In this document: piece by piece, positions 35,301-42,343 of the stretch | Layout: each line of letters begins with the position of its first letter | Position numbering within the stretch: position 1 is the first letter of the stretch | Assembly (NCBI GenBank): GCA_027486845.1 | Contig: JAIXOL010000015.1 | Span: 22,827 to 86,826 of the forward strand | Origin: Cytophagaceae bacterium | GTDB lineage: Bacteria > Bacteroidota > Bacteroidia > Cytophagales > Spirosomataceae | Length of the DNA stretch: 64,000 bases | Reading direction: 5' to 3' | Notes under the pieces: generated by a model | The model's database searches: none | The model's input: only the letters and a program-made list of their open reading frames with translations | What the model was told of the DNA's origin: nothing | Position numbers and translations under genes: made by a program

Positions 35301-35521
35301 TTGCATTTATTGCGGGTTTGATTCCACTTATGGTGGCATCTGGTGCAGGTGCAATTGGAAATAAAACAATTGGTACGGCGGCCGCAGGAGGGATGTTGTT
35401 TGGGACAATTTTTGGGGTAATCATTATCCCAGGTCTGTACGTCATTTTTGCAGGAATTGGTAGTGGAAAACGAAAGAAAAAAATTAAAAAAGTTATCGAA
35501 GAAGCGTATGTTGAAATATAG
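32363..35521 (+). CDS. RND multidrug efflux pump, HAE1 type
   Basis: This 1052-residue inner-membrane transporter matches AcrB-like pumps end to end. It starts MFTNFINRPVLSLVISLFIV with TM1, and the periplasmic porter domain includes GANSEVCAKAVVTPLERAIN. TM4 carries LVLAIGIVVDNAIVVVEAVH, where AcrB has an Asp-Asp pair; here the second Asp is Asn. TM10 keeps the essential Lys in LIGLLGKNAILIVEFAILQQ, and TM11 has ARFRPILMTSFAFIAG. It exports hydrophobic compounds in exchange for protons as a trimer. The downstream outer-membrane gene overlaps its last 14 nt, so all three genes are one operon. Confidence 0.95.
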   Translation: MFTNFINRPVLSLVISLFIVILGVLAMMGLPITQYPDIAPPAVTVTTKYTGANSEVCAKAVVTPLERAINGVPGMTYMTSTSGNDGTSLIQVYFEVGTDPDVAAVNVQNRVTTVLDELPEEVIKAGVSTEKEVNSMLMYINLISNDPTVDEKFIYNFADINVLAELKRIDGVGFADIMGSREYAMRVWLKPTRMDAYQISAEDIIKALKEQNVEAAPGKIGESSGRQAQSMQYVLRYTGKMTTKEQYENVVIKATESGEMLRLKDVADLEFGSLDYDVLSKENGKPSAAIVLKQRPGSNASEVIQNIKDRLAYLKETSFPPGMSYTVSYDVSRFLDASISEVLKTLIEAFLLVAIVVFLFLQDFRSTLIPVLAVPVSLVGTFAFMQLFGFSINLLTLFALVLAIGIVVDNAIVVVEAVHAKMQEKHLGAREATIESMKEISGAIVAITLVMSAVFVPVAFLSGPVGVFYRQFSVTMAISIVISGVNALTLTPALCAIMLKNTHGEHQKENFLTHFFHKFNNGYDKLSDRYGSLLRLIANRRLVTVLVLGGFCVATWGVGSVLPTSFIPTEDQGTIYANVTTPVGATLERTEEVMNEVDKIAQTIKEVESVSSLSGFSMMTDGVGASFGMSTISLKPWKERKATANDIIEQLIEKTKHIKDAEIQFFPPPAVPGFGNASGFEVRLLDKTGSGKLQKTAEVAEKFISELKKRPEIKDVFSSFNPNFPQYMIHIDQDVAAKKGISVDVAMSNLQSLIGSFYATNFILFGKMYKVMIQADPKYRALPDDIMKLRIKNKNGEMVPYAIFSRIERVYGPEQLTRYNMYVSAMLNGEAASGYSSGEAIKAIEEVAKTALPRGYAYEWSGMTREEVLSGNQVVYIFAICLLFVYLLLSAQYESFLLPLPVILSLPVGIFGSLFFLYTFGLENNIYAQVAMVMLIGLLGKNAILIVEFAILQQKQGKSVLEAAVGGAVARFRPILMTSFAFIAGLIPLMVASGAGAIGNKTIGTAAAGGMLFGTIFGVIIIPGLYVIFAGIGSGKRKKKIKKVIEEAYVEI

Positions 35522-36947
35522 AAATGTTTGCCTATTGGCCATTGTTGCTTTATTGGGAGCGTGTAAAGTAAAGCAAGAAATACCCCAAAATCGCCCAATG
35601 TTGGCTATGCCTCAGAAGTTTACTCAGCAATCGGATAGTTTGCAGGTGGGTTTGCCAGTGGCTCGTGTATTTTTTAAAGACTCAGCCCTTGTTACACTCA
35701 TCGACTCGGCCATCAATAATAATTTTGATTTGCAAATGACCTTGCAAAAAATTGAAATAGCTCGTGCAGGCGTAAGATTTACACAAGGACTCGGAAAGCC
35801 AGATTTAGCAGGAAATCTTGCCATCGGACAGCAGAAATTTGGTAGATATACTTTTGATGGTGTAGGAAACTACGATACCAATTTTTCACCAAATATTAAC
35901 GATAGACAGAGAATTCCGCAACCGATTATTCCTGATTTTTATTTGGGCGTACATTCTTCGTGGGAAATTGATATTTGGGGAAAACTGAAAAGCCAAAAAG
36001 CATCGGCTGCGGCAAAACTGCTCGCTAGCGAATCTGGTAAAAACTTAGTAGTGAGCGAATTAGTAGCTCAAATTGCTTCGGCTTATTATGAATTGTTGAT
36101 TCTTGATAATGAGTTAGATTTCTTGGAAGAAAATATAGTTTTGCAAGAAAGAGCCGTTGAATTGACAAGGATTCTGAAACAAGCAGGACAAGCCAACCAA
36201 TTAGGTGTCGATTTATTAAATGCCCAATTGTTGAGTTCGAAAGCCTTGAAAATTGATGTCAAACAGGAAATCATTGATGCCGAAAGTAAAATTAATTTTT
36301 TGGTGGGGCGTTATCCGCAGCCAATTGCTCGTCCAAAGGTGATTTGGGCAAATGTGATTCCGCCAAAGCTCACTTCGGGTGTGCCATCAAGATTGCTCGA
36401 AAATCGACCAGATATTAAGCAAGCCGAATACGAATTACTCTCAACCAATGCCAATTTGTTTACGGCAAAAGCAGCTTTTTATCCATCTCTCAATATTACT
36501 GGAGCTGTTGGTTTGCAAGCGTTTAAGGTACTTTTGTTTCTTAATCCATCATCTTTTGCGATGAATACTTTTGGTGGATTGACTGCTCCGTTGCTCAATC
36601 GTCGTCAGATTATTTCTGACTTTATGGCTGGCAAAGCCGACCAAAAAATGGCCTATACCAATTATCAGAAAACGATTGTGAATAGCTTTACAGAAGTTTA
36701 TAATCACCTAAATTTGATTCAAAATACCAATGATATGTACGACCTTAAAACCCAAGAAGTGGATGTTTTGAGGCAATCAATCAATAATTCATCGGAGTTG
36801 TTTCGCTCAGGAAGAGCCACTTATTTAGAGGTAATTACGGCACAAAAAAATGCTTTGCAGTCACAAATTGAACTAATTAACCTCAAAAAACGCCAATACG
36901 GAGCAGTGATTGGACTTTATAAATCGCTTGGTGGTGGTTGGAGGTGA
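35508..36947 (+). CDS. TolC/OprM-family outer membrane efflux lipoprotein
   Basis: This is a 479-residue protein. I choose the ATG at 35508 because it yields MLKYRNVCLLAIVALLGACK, a lipoprotein signal. The frame is open 20 codons further upstream, inside the pump gene. The two repeats of the outer-membrane efflux family are seen as LIDSAINNNFDLQMTLQKIE and RLLENRPDIKQAEYELLSTN, each followed by long helices forming the periplasmic tunnel. The N-terminal lipidation is typical of OprM-type proteins. It forms the exit duct for the HAE1 pump encoded just upstream. A hairpin lies 20 nt past the stop codon. Confidence 0.92.
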   Translation: MLKYRNVCLLAIVALLGACKVKQEIPQNRPMLAMPQKFTQQSDSLQVGLPVARVFFKDSALVTLIDSAINNNFDLQMTLQKIEIARAGVRFTQGLGKPDLAGNLAIGQQKFGRYTFDGVGNYDTNFSPNINDRQRIPQPIIPDFYLGVHSSWEIDIWGKLKSQKASAAAKLLASESGKNLVVSELVAQIASAYYELLILDNELDFLEENIVLQERAVELTRILKQAGQANQLGVDLLNAQLLSSKALKIDVKQEIIDAESKINFLVGRYPQPIARPKVIWANVIPPKLTSGVPSRLLENRPDIKQAEYELLSTNANLFTAKAAFYPSLNITGAVGLQAFKVLLFLNPSSFAMNTFGGLTAPLLNRRQIISDFMAGKADQKMAYTNYQKTIVNSFTEVYNHLNLIQNTNDMYDLKTQEVDVLRQSINNSSELFRSGRATYLEVITAQKNALQSQIELINLKKRQYGAVIGLYKSLGGGWR

Positions 36948-36966
36948 TTTCTAAAGCTCGTAAGTA

Positions 36967-36997
36967 TTTGTGGCACATTTTTGAAATGTGTCACAAA
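36967..36997. repeat. Dispersed hairpin, copy 2 (TTGAAAT-loop family); possible terminator
   Basis: TTTGTGGCACATTT and AAATGTGTCACAAA enclose TTG, with one G-U pair. It lies between the convergent efflux operon and the gene at 37002. See copies at 15953 and 51755. Confidence 0.7.
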
Positions 36998-37001
36998 TGT
37001 T

Positions 37002-37322
37002 TTAAATCATCATCTTATCGCCATTAACGCCCGCTATTCGCATGGCTTCGTATTCTACCTCAACAATAAATTCGGTTTGGTCTTGGTCATAAAATTCATT
37101 ATCCCACGCATTGAAATATAGCTGCGTTTGGGTTTGTAAATTACTCACATCGGCCTTTAGTTGGGCAATCAGAAAATTAGCAAATTTTAGTACTTCTAAC
37201 CTCATCAAATGAACTATTTCGGGAATTGGCATCTCCAGTTCTCGGTCTTCCCAATCATCCAAAATAAATCTTTCTTTGAGTTTATAGGCTTCTAATAGCT
37301 CAATACGTTCTTGATTTGACAT
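37002..37322 (-). CDS. Hypothetical protein
   Basis: This 106-residue acidic, soluble protein has no signal peptide. It is mostly predicted helix (MSNQERIELLEAYKLKERFI, MRLEVLKFANFLIAQLKADV), with a C-terminal EFIVEVEYEAMRIAGVNGDK. I recognise no family. A possible promoter element (TACCTTTG on the minus strand at 37354-37361) sits upstream, between it and the RloB gene. It could be a separate small gene or the last member of the ATPase/RloB unit; the gap of 43 nt allows either. Confidence 0.6.
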   Translation of the reverse strand: MSNQERIELLEAYKLKERFILDDWEDRELEMPIPEIVHLMRLEVLKFANFLIAQLKADVSNLQTQTQLYFNAWDNEFYDQDQTEFIVEVEYEAMRIAGVNGDKMMI

Positions 37323-37353
37323 TTTACAATACTTTTTTTGCTGAATAATACTA

Positions 37354-37361
37354 CAAAGGTA
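37354..37361 (-). promoter_or_regulatory. Candidate -7 element for the 37002-37322 gene
   Basis: The minus strand reads TACCTTTG, a full match to TAnnTTTG, 31 nt before the start codon at 37322. A TTG lies about 25 bp further upstream, which is longer than the usual spacing. Confidence 0.35.
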
Positions 37362-37365
37362 GCAA

Positions 37366-38046
37366 TTATCCTCTTAGATTTTTTCTCAATTCTTCTACCA
37401 ATTGATAGACTGTTGTGCAAGGGTTTTGTCGATGAAACTCAGTATCGCCATGAGATTTATGCAATTTTTCTGCATTTTTAATAGCTGTTTTAAGTTGTGG
37501 CTCAAACATTTGGTATAGATTTTTTGTAAAATCTTTTCCTTTTCCATCTTTTGTGTAGTTGATATTCAGCCATTTTGAGAGTTTTTCATAGTATTGTGTT
37601 CGATTAAGAGCCGATTGTTGATATTCACGGTGAAGAATAAACCATAGCTCGAAACAATCATTTGAGTATGCACATTTTATGCCTTTTTCATGGGCAAGTT
37701 TTATTGCTTTATTGAAATCGGCATCACCTTGTTTGCCATCCAAATACCTAACGTCTCTATCAAAAACTACCCAAACTTGCTGGTCGTAGTCTTTTTCTTT
37801 CTGTTTTTCCAATAATTCAATCACTTTTTCGACTAAAGAAAGCCCCGATCTTGACAAGCCTATTGCATTTGCTTCTGGTATAATCGGAAATGAATTGAAA
37901 TATTCAGGTTCAGTATTTATGCCTTCACAGTAAATCAAAAAAGTGCTTCGGATAGTAATATTTCGTGCTGGTCGAGCAGAAGTTTGCTTTTTGTTCCAAG
38001 CTTTTTCAGCCTCGTTTGGTTTTATATAATTTGTACTTTTCTCCAT
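37366..38046 (-). CDS. rloB: RloB family protein (TOPRIM-like), partner of the AAA ATPase
   Basis: This 226-residue protein matches the RloB-like family. FLIYCEGINTEPEYFNSF (about 36-53) has the Glu of a TOPRIM-type nuclease site (E41), and VVFDRDVRYLD (94-103) supplies the DxD acidic pair (D96, D98). NDCFELWFILHRE follows and is also conserved in RloB. Its start overlaps the stop of the upstream ATPase gene by one base (TAATG), so the two are translationally coupled. In related systems such pairs (ATPase plus TOPRIM-like effector) act in phage defence, with the RloB/TOPRIM part as the likely effector. That role is inferred here. Confidence 0.85.
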   Translation of the reverse strand: MEKSTNYIKPNEAEKAWNKKQTSARPARNITIRSTFLIYCEGINTEPEYFNSFPIIPEANAIGLSRSGLSLVEKVIELLEKQKEKDYDQQVWVVFDRDVRYLDGKQGDADFNKAIKLAHEKGIKCAYSNDCFELWFILHREYQQSALNRTQYYEKLSKWLNINYTKDGKGKDFTKNLYQMFEPQLKTAIKNAEKLHKSHGDTEFHRQNPCTTVYQLVEELRKNLRG

Positions 38047-39242
38047 TATTCAAAAATACTGTTTAAATTTCTGATAAAAGGAATTGCACCATATTTGCCT
38101 TTAATATAGTCTTTTTCGAGCGAGGAATCGTTTCTTACGCCTTTGATTTCGTTGAGCGAATAAATTGAAGTTTCACCTCGCTGATTTTTTTCGGCAAAAT
38201 AAATCTGGTCACGGCGAAGCAAATCATTATCTAATAAATTTGTCTCATGCGTTACAAAACACAATTGAGTAGTTTTGTTTTTTTCAGAATTAAATAGCTT
38301 CACAATAGCTTTCGTCAAAGAAGTATGAAATTTTGTGTCAAATTCGTCAATGATGATAATACCACCAGATTTCAATAAATGCACAAAAACACCTGCATAA
38401 TTAAGCATTTTCTTAGTTCCTGCCGAAGCTTCTTTGTCAAAATCAAGGGTTTCTAAACCAACTTCTTGCCCGTTTTCATTAAAGATTTTCCTTTGGGAAA
38501 TAATTTGTCTTGTTTTTTGGTCGTAGTTTTCCTCTAAGCCAATATCATAAATGTCCAAATCCGCCAACTTTAGCATATCCAATAATCGGTGTTTATTTGC
38601 TTTGTTTTGAATTAAACTATAAGAAAAACTTTGTAATATCTTTTCATCAAGGGCTTGAATGATGAATATTTCACTCAAATAACCTTTAATAATATTGGCT
38701 ATTTTACCATTAAACTCAAAAACCACATTCAAAAAAAGGTTATCTTCTCTCGTTTTACTCTCTAACCCAATTCCTTCTTTAAAACGCTCTTTGTTGATAT
38801 AAATCTTTTGTTCATCCCTTGTAAAAAACTCTACTTCATTCTTGTTGGCAGTTCCAAAAAGCCATTCTGACGTAATTTTTCCTTTTAAATAAACAAAGCC
38901 ATAACGATAAGTTTTTCCATCAAGAATAAACATAATTTGAAAAAATGAGCCCTCATTTCGTGTGGAAGTATTTAACTTAAAAGGCTGAATGTGTTCTTCA
39001 AATTTTTTTCTATCTTCAAATGGTGCTTTAGCAAAATTCACCATTGCCCACATTGCCTTAACCAAATTGCTTTTTCCACTACCATTTGCCCCATAAATAG
39101 CGGTGGATTTAAGCAAACGTACTTTGTCCGTAACCTGAATTGTATTGGTTTTTTCATGCTCGTTCATTGTAGTAGCCAGAAAACTGAGTGTTTGCACATC
39201 TTTAATTGAACGAAAGTTACTTACACTAAATTCGAGTAGCAT
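38046..39242 (-). CDS. rloA: AAA (ABC-like) ATPase of the RloA/AAA15 type
   Basis: This is a 398-residue protein. It starts MLLEFSVSNFRSIKDVQTLS, the typical opening of this OLD/RecF-like ATPase group. The Walker A motif GANGSGKSN is at 51-59. An ABC-signature-like SAGTKKMLN is at 273-281, Walker B IIIIDEFD at 295-302, and the H-loop in CFVTHETNLLD at 332. These are all the residues needed for ATP hydrolysis. The middle third is helical and diverse, as in other members. It is the first gene of a two-gene unit with RloB. Similar pairs were described near type I restriction loci and resemble abortive-infection modules; no restriction genes occur here. Confidence 0.88.
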   Translation of the reverse strand: MLLEFSVSNFRSIKDVQTLSFLATTMNEHEKTNTIQVTDKVRLLKSTAIYGANGSGKSNLVKAMWAMVNFAKAPFEDRKKFEEHIQPFKLNTSTRNEGSFFQIMFILDGKTYRYGFVYLKGKITSEWLFGTANKNEVEFFTRDEQKIYINKERFKEGIGLESKTREDNLFLNVVFEFNGKIANIIKGYLSEIFIIQALDEKILQSFSYSLIQNKANKHRLLDMLKLADLDIYDIGLEENYDQKTRQIISQRKIFNENGQEVGLETLDFDKEASAGTKKMLNYAGVFVHLLKSGGIIIIDEFDTKFHTSLTKAIVKLFNSEKNKTTQLCFVTHETNLLDNDLLRRDQIYFAEKNQRGETSIYSLNEIKGVRNDSSLEKDYIKGKYGAIPFIRNLNSIFE

Positions 39243-39424
39243 TTTTTTTAATTTTGTGATTTTTTCACGAATACTTCAATAATATTACCAATATATGAGA
39301 AAATAATTTAAAACCGAAAGCTTTTTGTCAAAAGAAATTATTACATTTCATTTTTTCAGAAAGAAGTAGTTGATAAACGAAGCTAAAAATCATATTCTTT
39401 AGCTAAAACATTTTCCATCAAAGC

Positions 39425-39456
39425 TTTGCATATTTAAACACAAACTTCTACCTTTG
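39425..39456 (+). promoter_or_regulatory. Promoter of the rplK-rplA-rplJ-rplL operon
   Basis: TTTG (39425-39428), a 20-bp spacer and TACCTTTG (39449-39456) fit the Bacteroidota consensus well. Transcription would start near 39463, leaving a leader of about 190 nt before rplK. Confidence 0.75.
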
Positions 39457-39509
39457 CACTCCGATTTTAGATAGATGTGCAAACGTCTGTTTTTTTCGGT
39501 CGAAATTCT

Positions 39510-39568
39510 GCTATTAGTCTTGACGTCATTCGTGCCGTCGCTTCCCCTGACTAATAGCGAGTTTTTTT
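39510..39568 (+). promoter_or_regulatory. Structured leader of the L11 operon, attenuator-like hairpin
   Basis: Perfect 10-bp arms GCTATTAGTC (39510-39519) and GACTAATAGC (39549-39558) are followed by GAG and seven T. Inside, GACG and CGTC can form a second small stem. A hairpin plus T run within a transcribed leader suggests premature termination or a ribosomal-protein binding site. No known regulator motif was recognised. Confidence 0.55.
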
Positions 39569-39652
39569 AATGGTCTGATACTTAAGAGATTGTTACCTTT
39601 TTTGTTGTGGCCAAATTCTTATTTAACAACATTCTTTTAAATCTGAAAGACA

Positions 39653-40090
39653 ATGGCGAAAGATATCGCAGGTTATGTGAAACTTCAGGTAAAAGGCGGT
39701 CAAGCAAACCCAGCTCCACCAATTGGTCCGGCGTTAGGTTCAAAAGGCTTGAACATCATGGAATTTTGTAAGCAATTCAACGCTCGTACTCAAGACAAAA
39801 TGGGTATGGTTGTGCCGGTAGTAATCACTTACTTTACTGACAAATCGTTTGAATTTGCTCTCAAAACTCCTCCCGCTGCTATCATGTTGTTGGAAGCATC
39901 TAAAGTAAAGACAGGCTCGGCTGAACCAAATCGTAAGAAAATTGGAACAGTTACATGGGAACAAGTGCAAACTATTGCCGAAACCAAAATGCCTGACTTA
40001 AATTGCTTTACTGTACATTCAGCAATGAAGATGATTGCCGGTACTGCTCAAAACATGGGTATCACCATCACAGGCAACGCTCCTTTCTAA
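39653..40090 (+). CDS. rplK: 50S ribosomal protein L11
   Basis: This 145-residue protein matches L11 over its whole length. [20 protein letters not shown] is the nearly invariant N-terminal domain, and the C-terminal RNA-binding domain reads [20 protein letters not shown] followed by QNMGITI. L11 forms the stalk base at the GTPase-associated centre of 23S rRNA. It is the first gene of the operon; the 198-nt gap before rplA is long and holds AT-rich direct repeats of AATTGAGAATTAAG. The usual upstream neighbours secE and nusG are missing; an AAA ATPase gene lies there in the opposite direction. Confidence 0.98.
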   Translation: MAKDIAGYVKLQVKGGQANPAPPIGPALGSKGLNIMEFCKQFNARTQDKMGMVVPVVITYFTDKSFEFALKTPPAAIMLLEASKVKTGSAEPNRKKIGTVTWEQVQTIAETKMPDLNCFTVHSAMKMIAGTAQNMGITITGNAPF

Positions 40091-40288
40091 TTAAGAATTG
40101 AGAATTAAGAATTGAGAATATTTTTATTCTTATTCTATATTTCAAATTCATTTTCAGAAAGTCTCGCTTCGGCGAAAATTATTTATTCACTGGGAGTTAG
40201 ATGTTTTTTGAAATGCTTGAATTCATTCTATCATTGAAACATTCAATCATTCAAAATTAGATTCTGACGCTAAAACCAAATTAAGCCA

Positions 40289-40987
40289 ATGGCAAAATTA
40301 ACAAAAAAAAGAAAAGAGGCGAATGCTAAGTTTGACGCTGATAAAGTCTATTCGCTTACAGAAGCGGCTGGAGTTTTGAAAGAAGTTGCTTACACAAAAT
40401 TCGACTCATCGGTGGACTTACACGTTCGTCTTGGAGTTGACCCTCGTAAAGCTGACCAAATGGTTCGTGGTGTGGTTGCATTACCGCACGGAACAGGTAA
40501 AACTGTTCGTGTTTTGGTATTATGTTCGCCAGACAAAGAAGCAGATGCGAAAGCAGCGGGTGCTGATTACGTAGGTTTGGACGAGTACATCCAAAAGATT
40601 GAGCAAGGTTGGACTGATATTGATGTAATCATCACAATGCCAACTGTAATGGCGAAATTAGGTAAATTAGGTAAAATCCTCGGACCTCGTGGATTGATGC
40701 CAAACCCTAAGTCAGGTACAGTTACTTTGGATGTAGCAACTGCGGTAAAAGAAGTGAAAGCTGGTAAAATCGACTTTAAAGTTGACAAAACTGGTATTAT
40801 TCACGCTTCTATCGGTAAAGTTTCATTCTCGCCTGAGAAATTGGCAGAAAATGCCACCGAATTGATTCAAACTTTGTTGAAATTGAAACCTTCGTCTGCA
40901 AAAGGTACGTACGTGAAAACTATTTCACTTGCAAGCACAATGGGACCTGGAATCCAAATCGACAAAACAACCATTAATGGATTGTAA
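40289..40987 (+). CDS. rplA: 50S ribosomal protein L1
   Basis: This 232-residue protein has the L1 signature in [20 protein letters not shown] followed by [15 protein letters not shown]. It binds 23S rRNA at the L1 stalk and in many bacteria also represses translation of its own operon by binding the mRNA leader. The C-terminal [20 protein letters not shown] completes the fold. It is separated from rplJ by 2 nt, so these two are tightly coupled. The leader hairpin at 39510 is a possible target for autoregulation. Confidence 0.98.
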   Translation: MAKLTKKRKEANAKFDADKVYSLTEAAGVLKEVAYTKFDSSVDLHVRLGVDPRKADQMVRGVVALPHGTGKTVRVLVLCSPDKEADAKAAGADYVGLDEYIQKIEQGWTDIDVIITMPTVMAKLGKLGKILGPRGLMPNPKSGTVTLDVATAVKEVKAGKIDFKVDKTGIIHASIGKVSFSPEKLAENATELIQTLLKLKPSSAKGTYVKTISLASTMGPGIQIDKTTINGL

Positions 40988-40989
40988 TC

Positions 40990-41523
40990 ATGACAAAAGA
41001 AGACAAAGGAGCAATAATCGAAGAGCTTTCTGCGAAGTTTGCGACTACACCTTACTTCTACATCACCGATGCAAGTGGCTTGAACGTTGGCAAAACTAAC
41101 GAATTACGCCGTCTTTGTTTTGAGCGTGGTATTGAGTACCGTGTAATCAAAAATACTTTGATTAGAAAGGCTCTTGAAAGTACAGATACTGACTATTCAT
41201 CGTTTGATGCAGAAGTATTGACAGGTTTCTCAGGCGTAATGTTCCACCAAGAGTCGGGCAAAGTAGCTGCGAAACTAATTAAGGATTTCCTTAAAGCAAA
41301 TAAAAATAGCATCAAACTAAAAGGTGCATCAGTTGATTCAAGCATTTTCATCGGACACGACCAATTGGATACGTTGTTAACGTTGAAATCAAAGCAAGAA
41401 TTGGTTGGCGAAATCATCGGTTTGTTGCAGTCACCTGCCAAAAATGTTATTTCTGGCTTGCAAAGTGGTGGCAAAAAATTGGCTGGTATCCTTCAAACTC
41501 TTTCAGAGAGAGAAGCAGCCTAA
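40990..41523 (+). CDS. rplJ: 50S ribosomal protein L10
   Basis: This is a 177-residue protein. The N-terminal rRNA-binding domain includes TPYFYITDASGLNVGKTNEL and EYRVIKNTLIRKALE. The C-terminal helix that carries L7/L12 dimers is seen in LLQSPAKNVISGLQSGGKKL. L10 anchors the L7/L12 stalk for recruiting translation factors. It lies 2 nt after rplA and 98 nt before rplL. Confidence 0.98.
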   Translation: MTKEDKGAIIEELSAKFATTPYFYITDASGLNVGKTNELRRLCFERGIEYRVIKNTLIRKALESTDTDYSSFDAEVLTGFSGVMFHQESGKVAAKLIKDFLKANKNSIKLKGASVDSSIFIGHDQLDTLLTLKSKQELVGEIIGLLQSPAKNVISGLQSGGKKLAGILQTLSEREAA

Positions 41524-41621
41524 TCAATTATCAGTTAACAGTCATCAATTGGCAGTTTTCGGTTAATCATTAAAAAAATTATTATTTATTTTTTGTAAAA
41601 AACTTTTTAAAATCTATAAAA

Positions 41622-41999
41622 ATGGCAGATTTAAAAGCATTCGCAGAACAGTTAGTAAACTTAACTGTAAAAGAAGTAAACGAATTAGCAACAATTTTGA
41701 AAGATGAGTATGGTATCGAGCCTGCTGCTGCTGCTGCAGTTGTAGTTGCTGGTCCTGCTGGTGAAGCTGCTGAAGCTCCTGTTGAGAAAACAGCTTTTGA
41801 TGTAATTTTGAAAGGTGCTGGTCCAAACAAATTACAAGTTGTTAAGTTAGTAAAAGACTTGACTGGTCTTGGCTTGAAAGAAGCTAAAGATTTAGTTGAT
41901 GGTGCTCCAAAAGCATTGAAAGAAGGTGTAGCTAAAGACGAAGCTGAAGGTTTGAAAAAATCTTTAGAAGAAGCTGGTGCTGAAGTTGAAATCAAATAA
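41622..41999 (+). CDS. rplL: 50S ribosomal protein L7/L12
   Basis: This 125-residue acidic protein has an N-terminal dimerisation domain ([20 protein letters not shown]), an Ala/Gly/Glu-rich hinge ([20 protein letters not shown]) and a C-terminal factor-binding domain ([33 protein letters not shown]). It is the mobile stalk protein for elongation factor binding. It is the last gene of this unit: a strong terminator follows at once, and rpoB/rpoC, the usual downstream genes, are absent. Confidence 0.98.
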   Translation: MADLKAFAEQLVNLTVKEVNELATILKDEYGIEPAAAAAVVVAGPAGEAAEAPVEKTAFDVILKGAGPNKLQVVKLVKDLTGLGLKEAKDLVDGAPKALKEGVAKDEAEGLKKSLEEAGAEVEIK

Positions 42000-42032
42000 T
42001 TTTGATATTCTTCGGATAACCGATTGTTTATA

Positions 42033-42076
42033 AAACAACGTCGGCAAGGTTCTAAACCTTGCCGACGTTTGTTTTT
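42033..42076 (+). terminator. Terminator of the ribosomal protein operon
   Basis: ACGTCGGCAAGGTT and AACCTTGCCGACGT form a 14-bp GC-rich stem with loop CTA, extended by flanking A/T pairs and followed by a T run, 34 nt after rplL. The rest of the gap to 42343 shows no gene. Confidence 0.9.
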
Positions 42077-42343
42077 ATGGCTAATTATTAATTCCTTGGC
42101 TTTTATTGATTTTTCAAAGTTTAAGAAAATCATAAACTCTGAACCGTTGAAGATAAATAGTGATACAAATAAAATCGATATTGGTTTGAGCAAATAGGCA
42201 ATTGATAATCATCAAATTACCTACTTGAGGATTCTCGGTTTATGCCAATATATGTAAATTTATTTTGAGTCAAATTTAAAATTACAATAAAGCAATCGTC
42301 ACTTCCGAATACGCTAAGTTAAAAAATACTCTACAAAAAATTA

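Noticed and set aside
35126..35598. Two overlapping minus-strand frames of about 140-150 codons
   Set aside because: They are antisense to the conserved 3' part of the HAE1 pump gene and the start of the TolC-like gene, with no protein-like pattern.
39463..39652. tRNA gene upstream of rplK (as tRNA-Trp is in many genomes)
   Set aside because: No cloverleaf, no T-loop consensus and no CCA-like acceptor stem; the hairpin is a single long stem followed by T residues.
40091..40288. AATTGAGAATTAAG direct repeats between rplK and rplA as a possible mobile element or array
   Set aside because: These are two short tandem copies only, in AT-rich sequence; most likely simple slippage.
41582..42193. 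Long open frame (203 codons) on the minus strand across rplL
   Set aside because: It is the antisense of rplL plus its terminator. Its Ala/Ser/Thr-rich sequence comes from the Ala/Gly-rich hinge codons of L7/L12.
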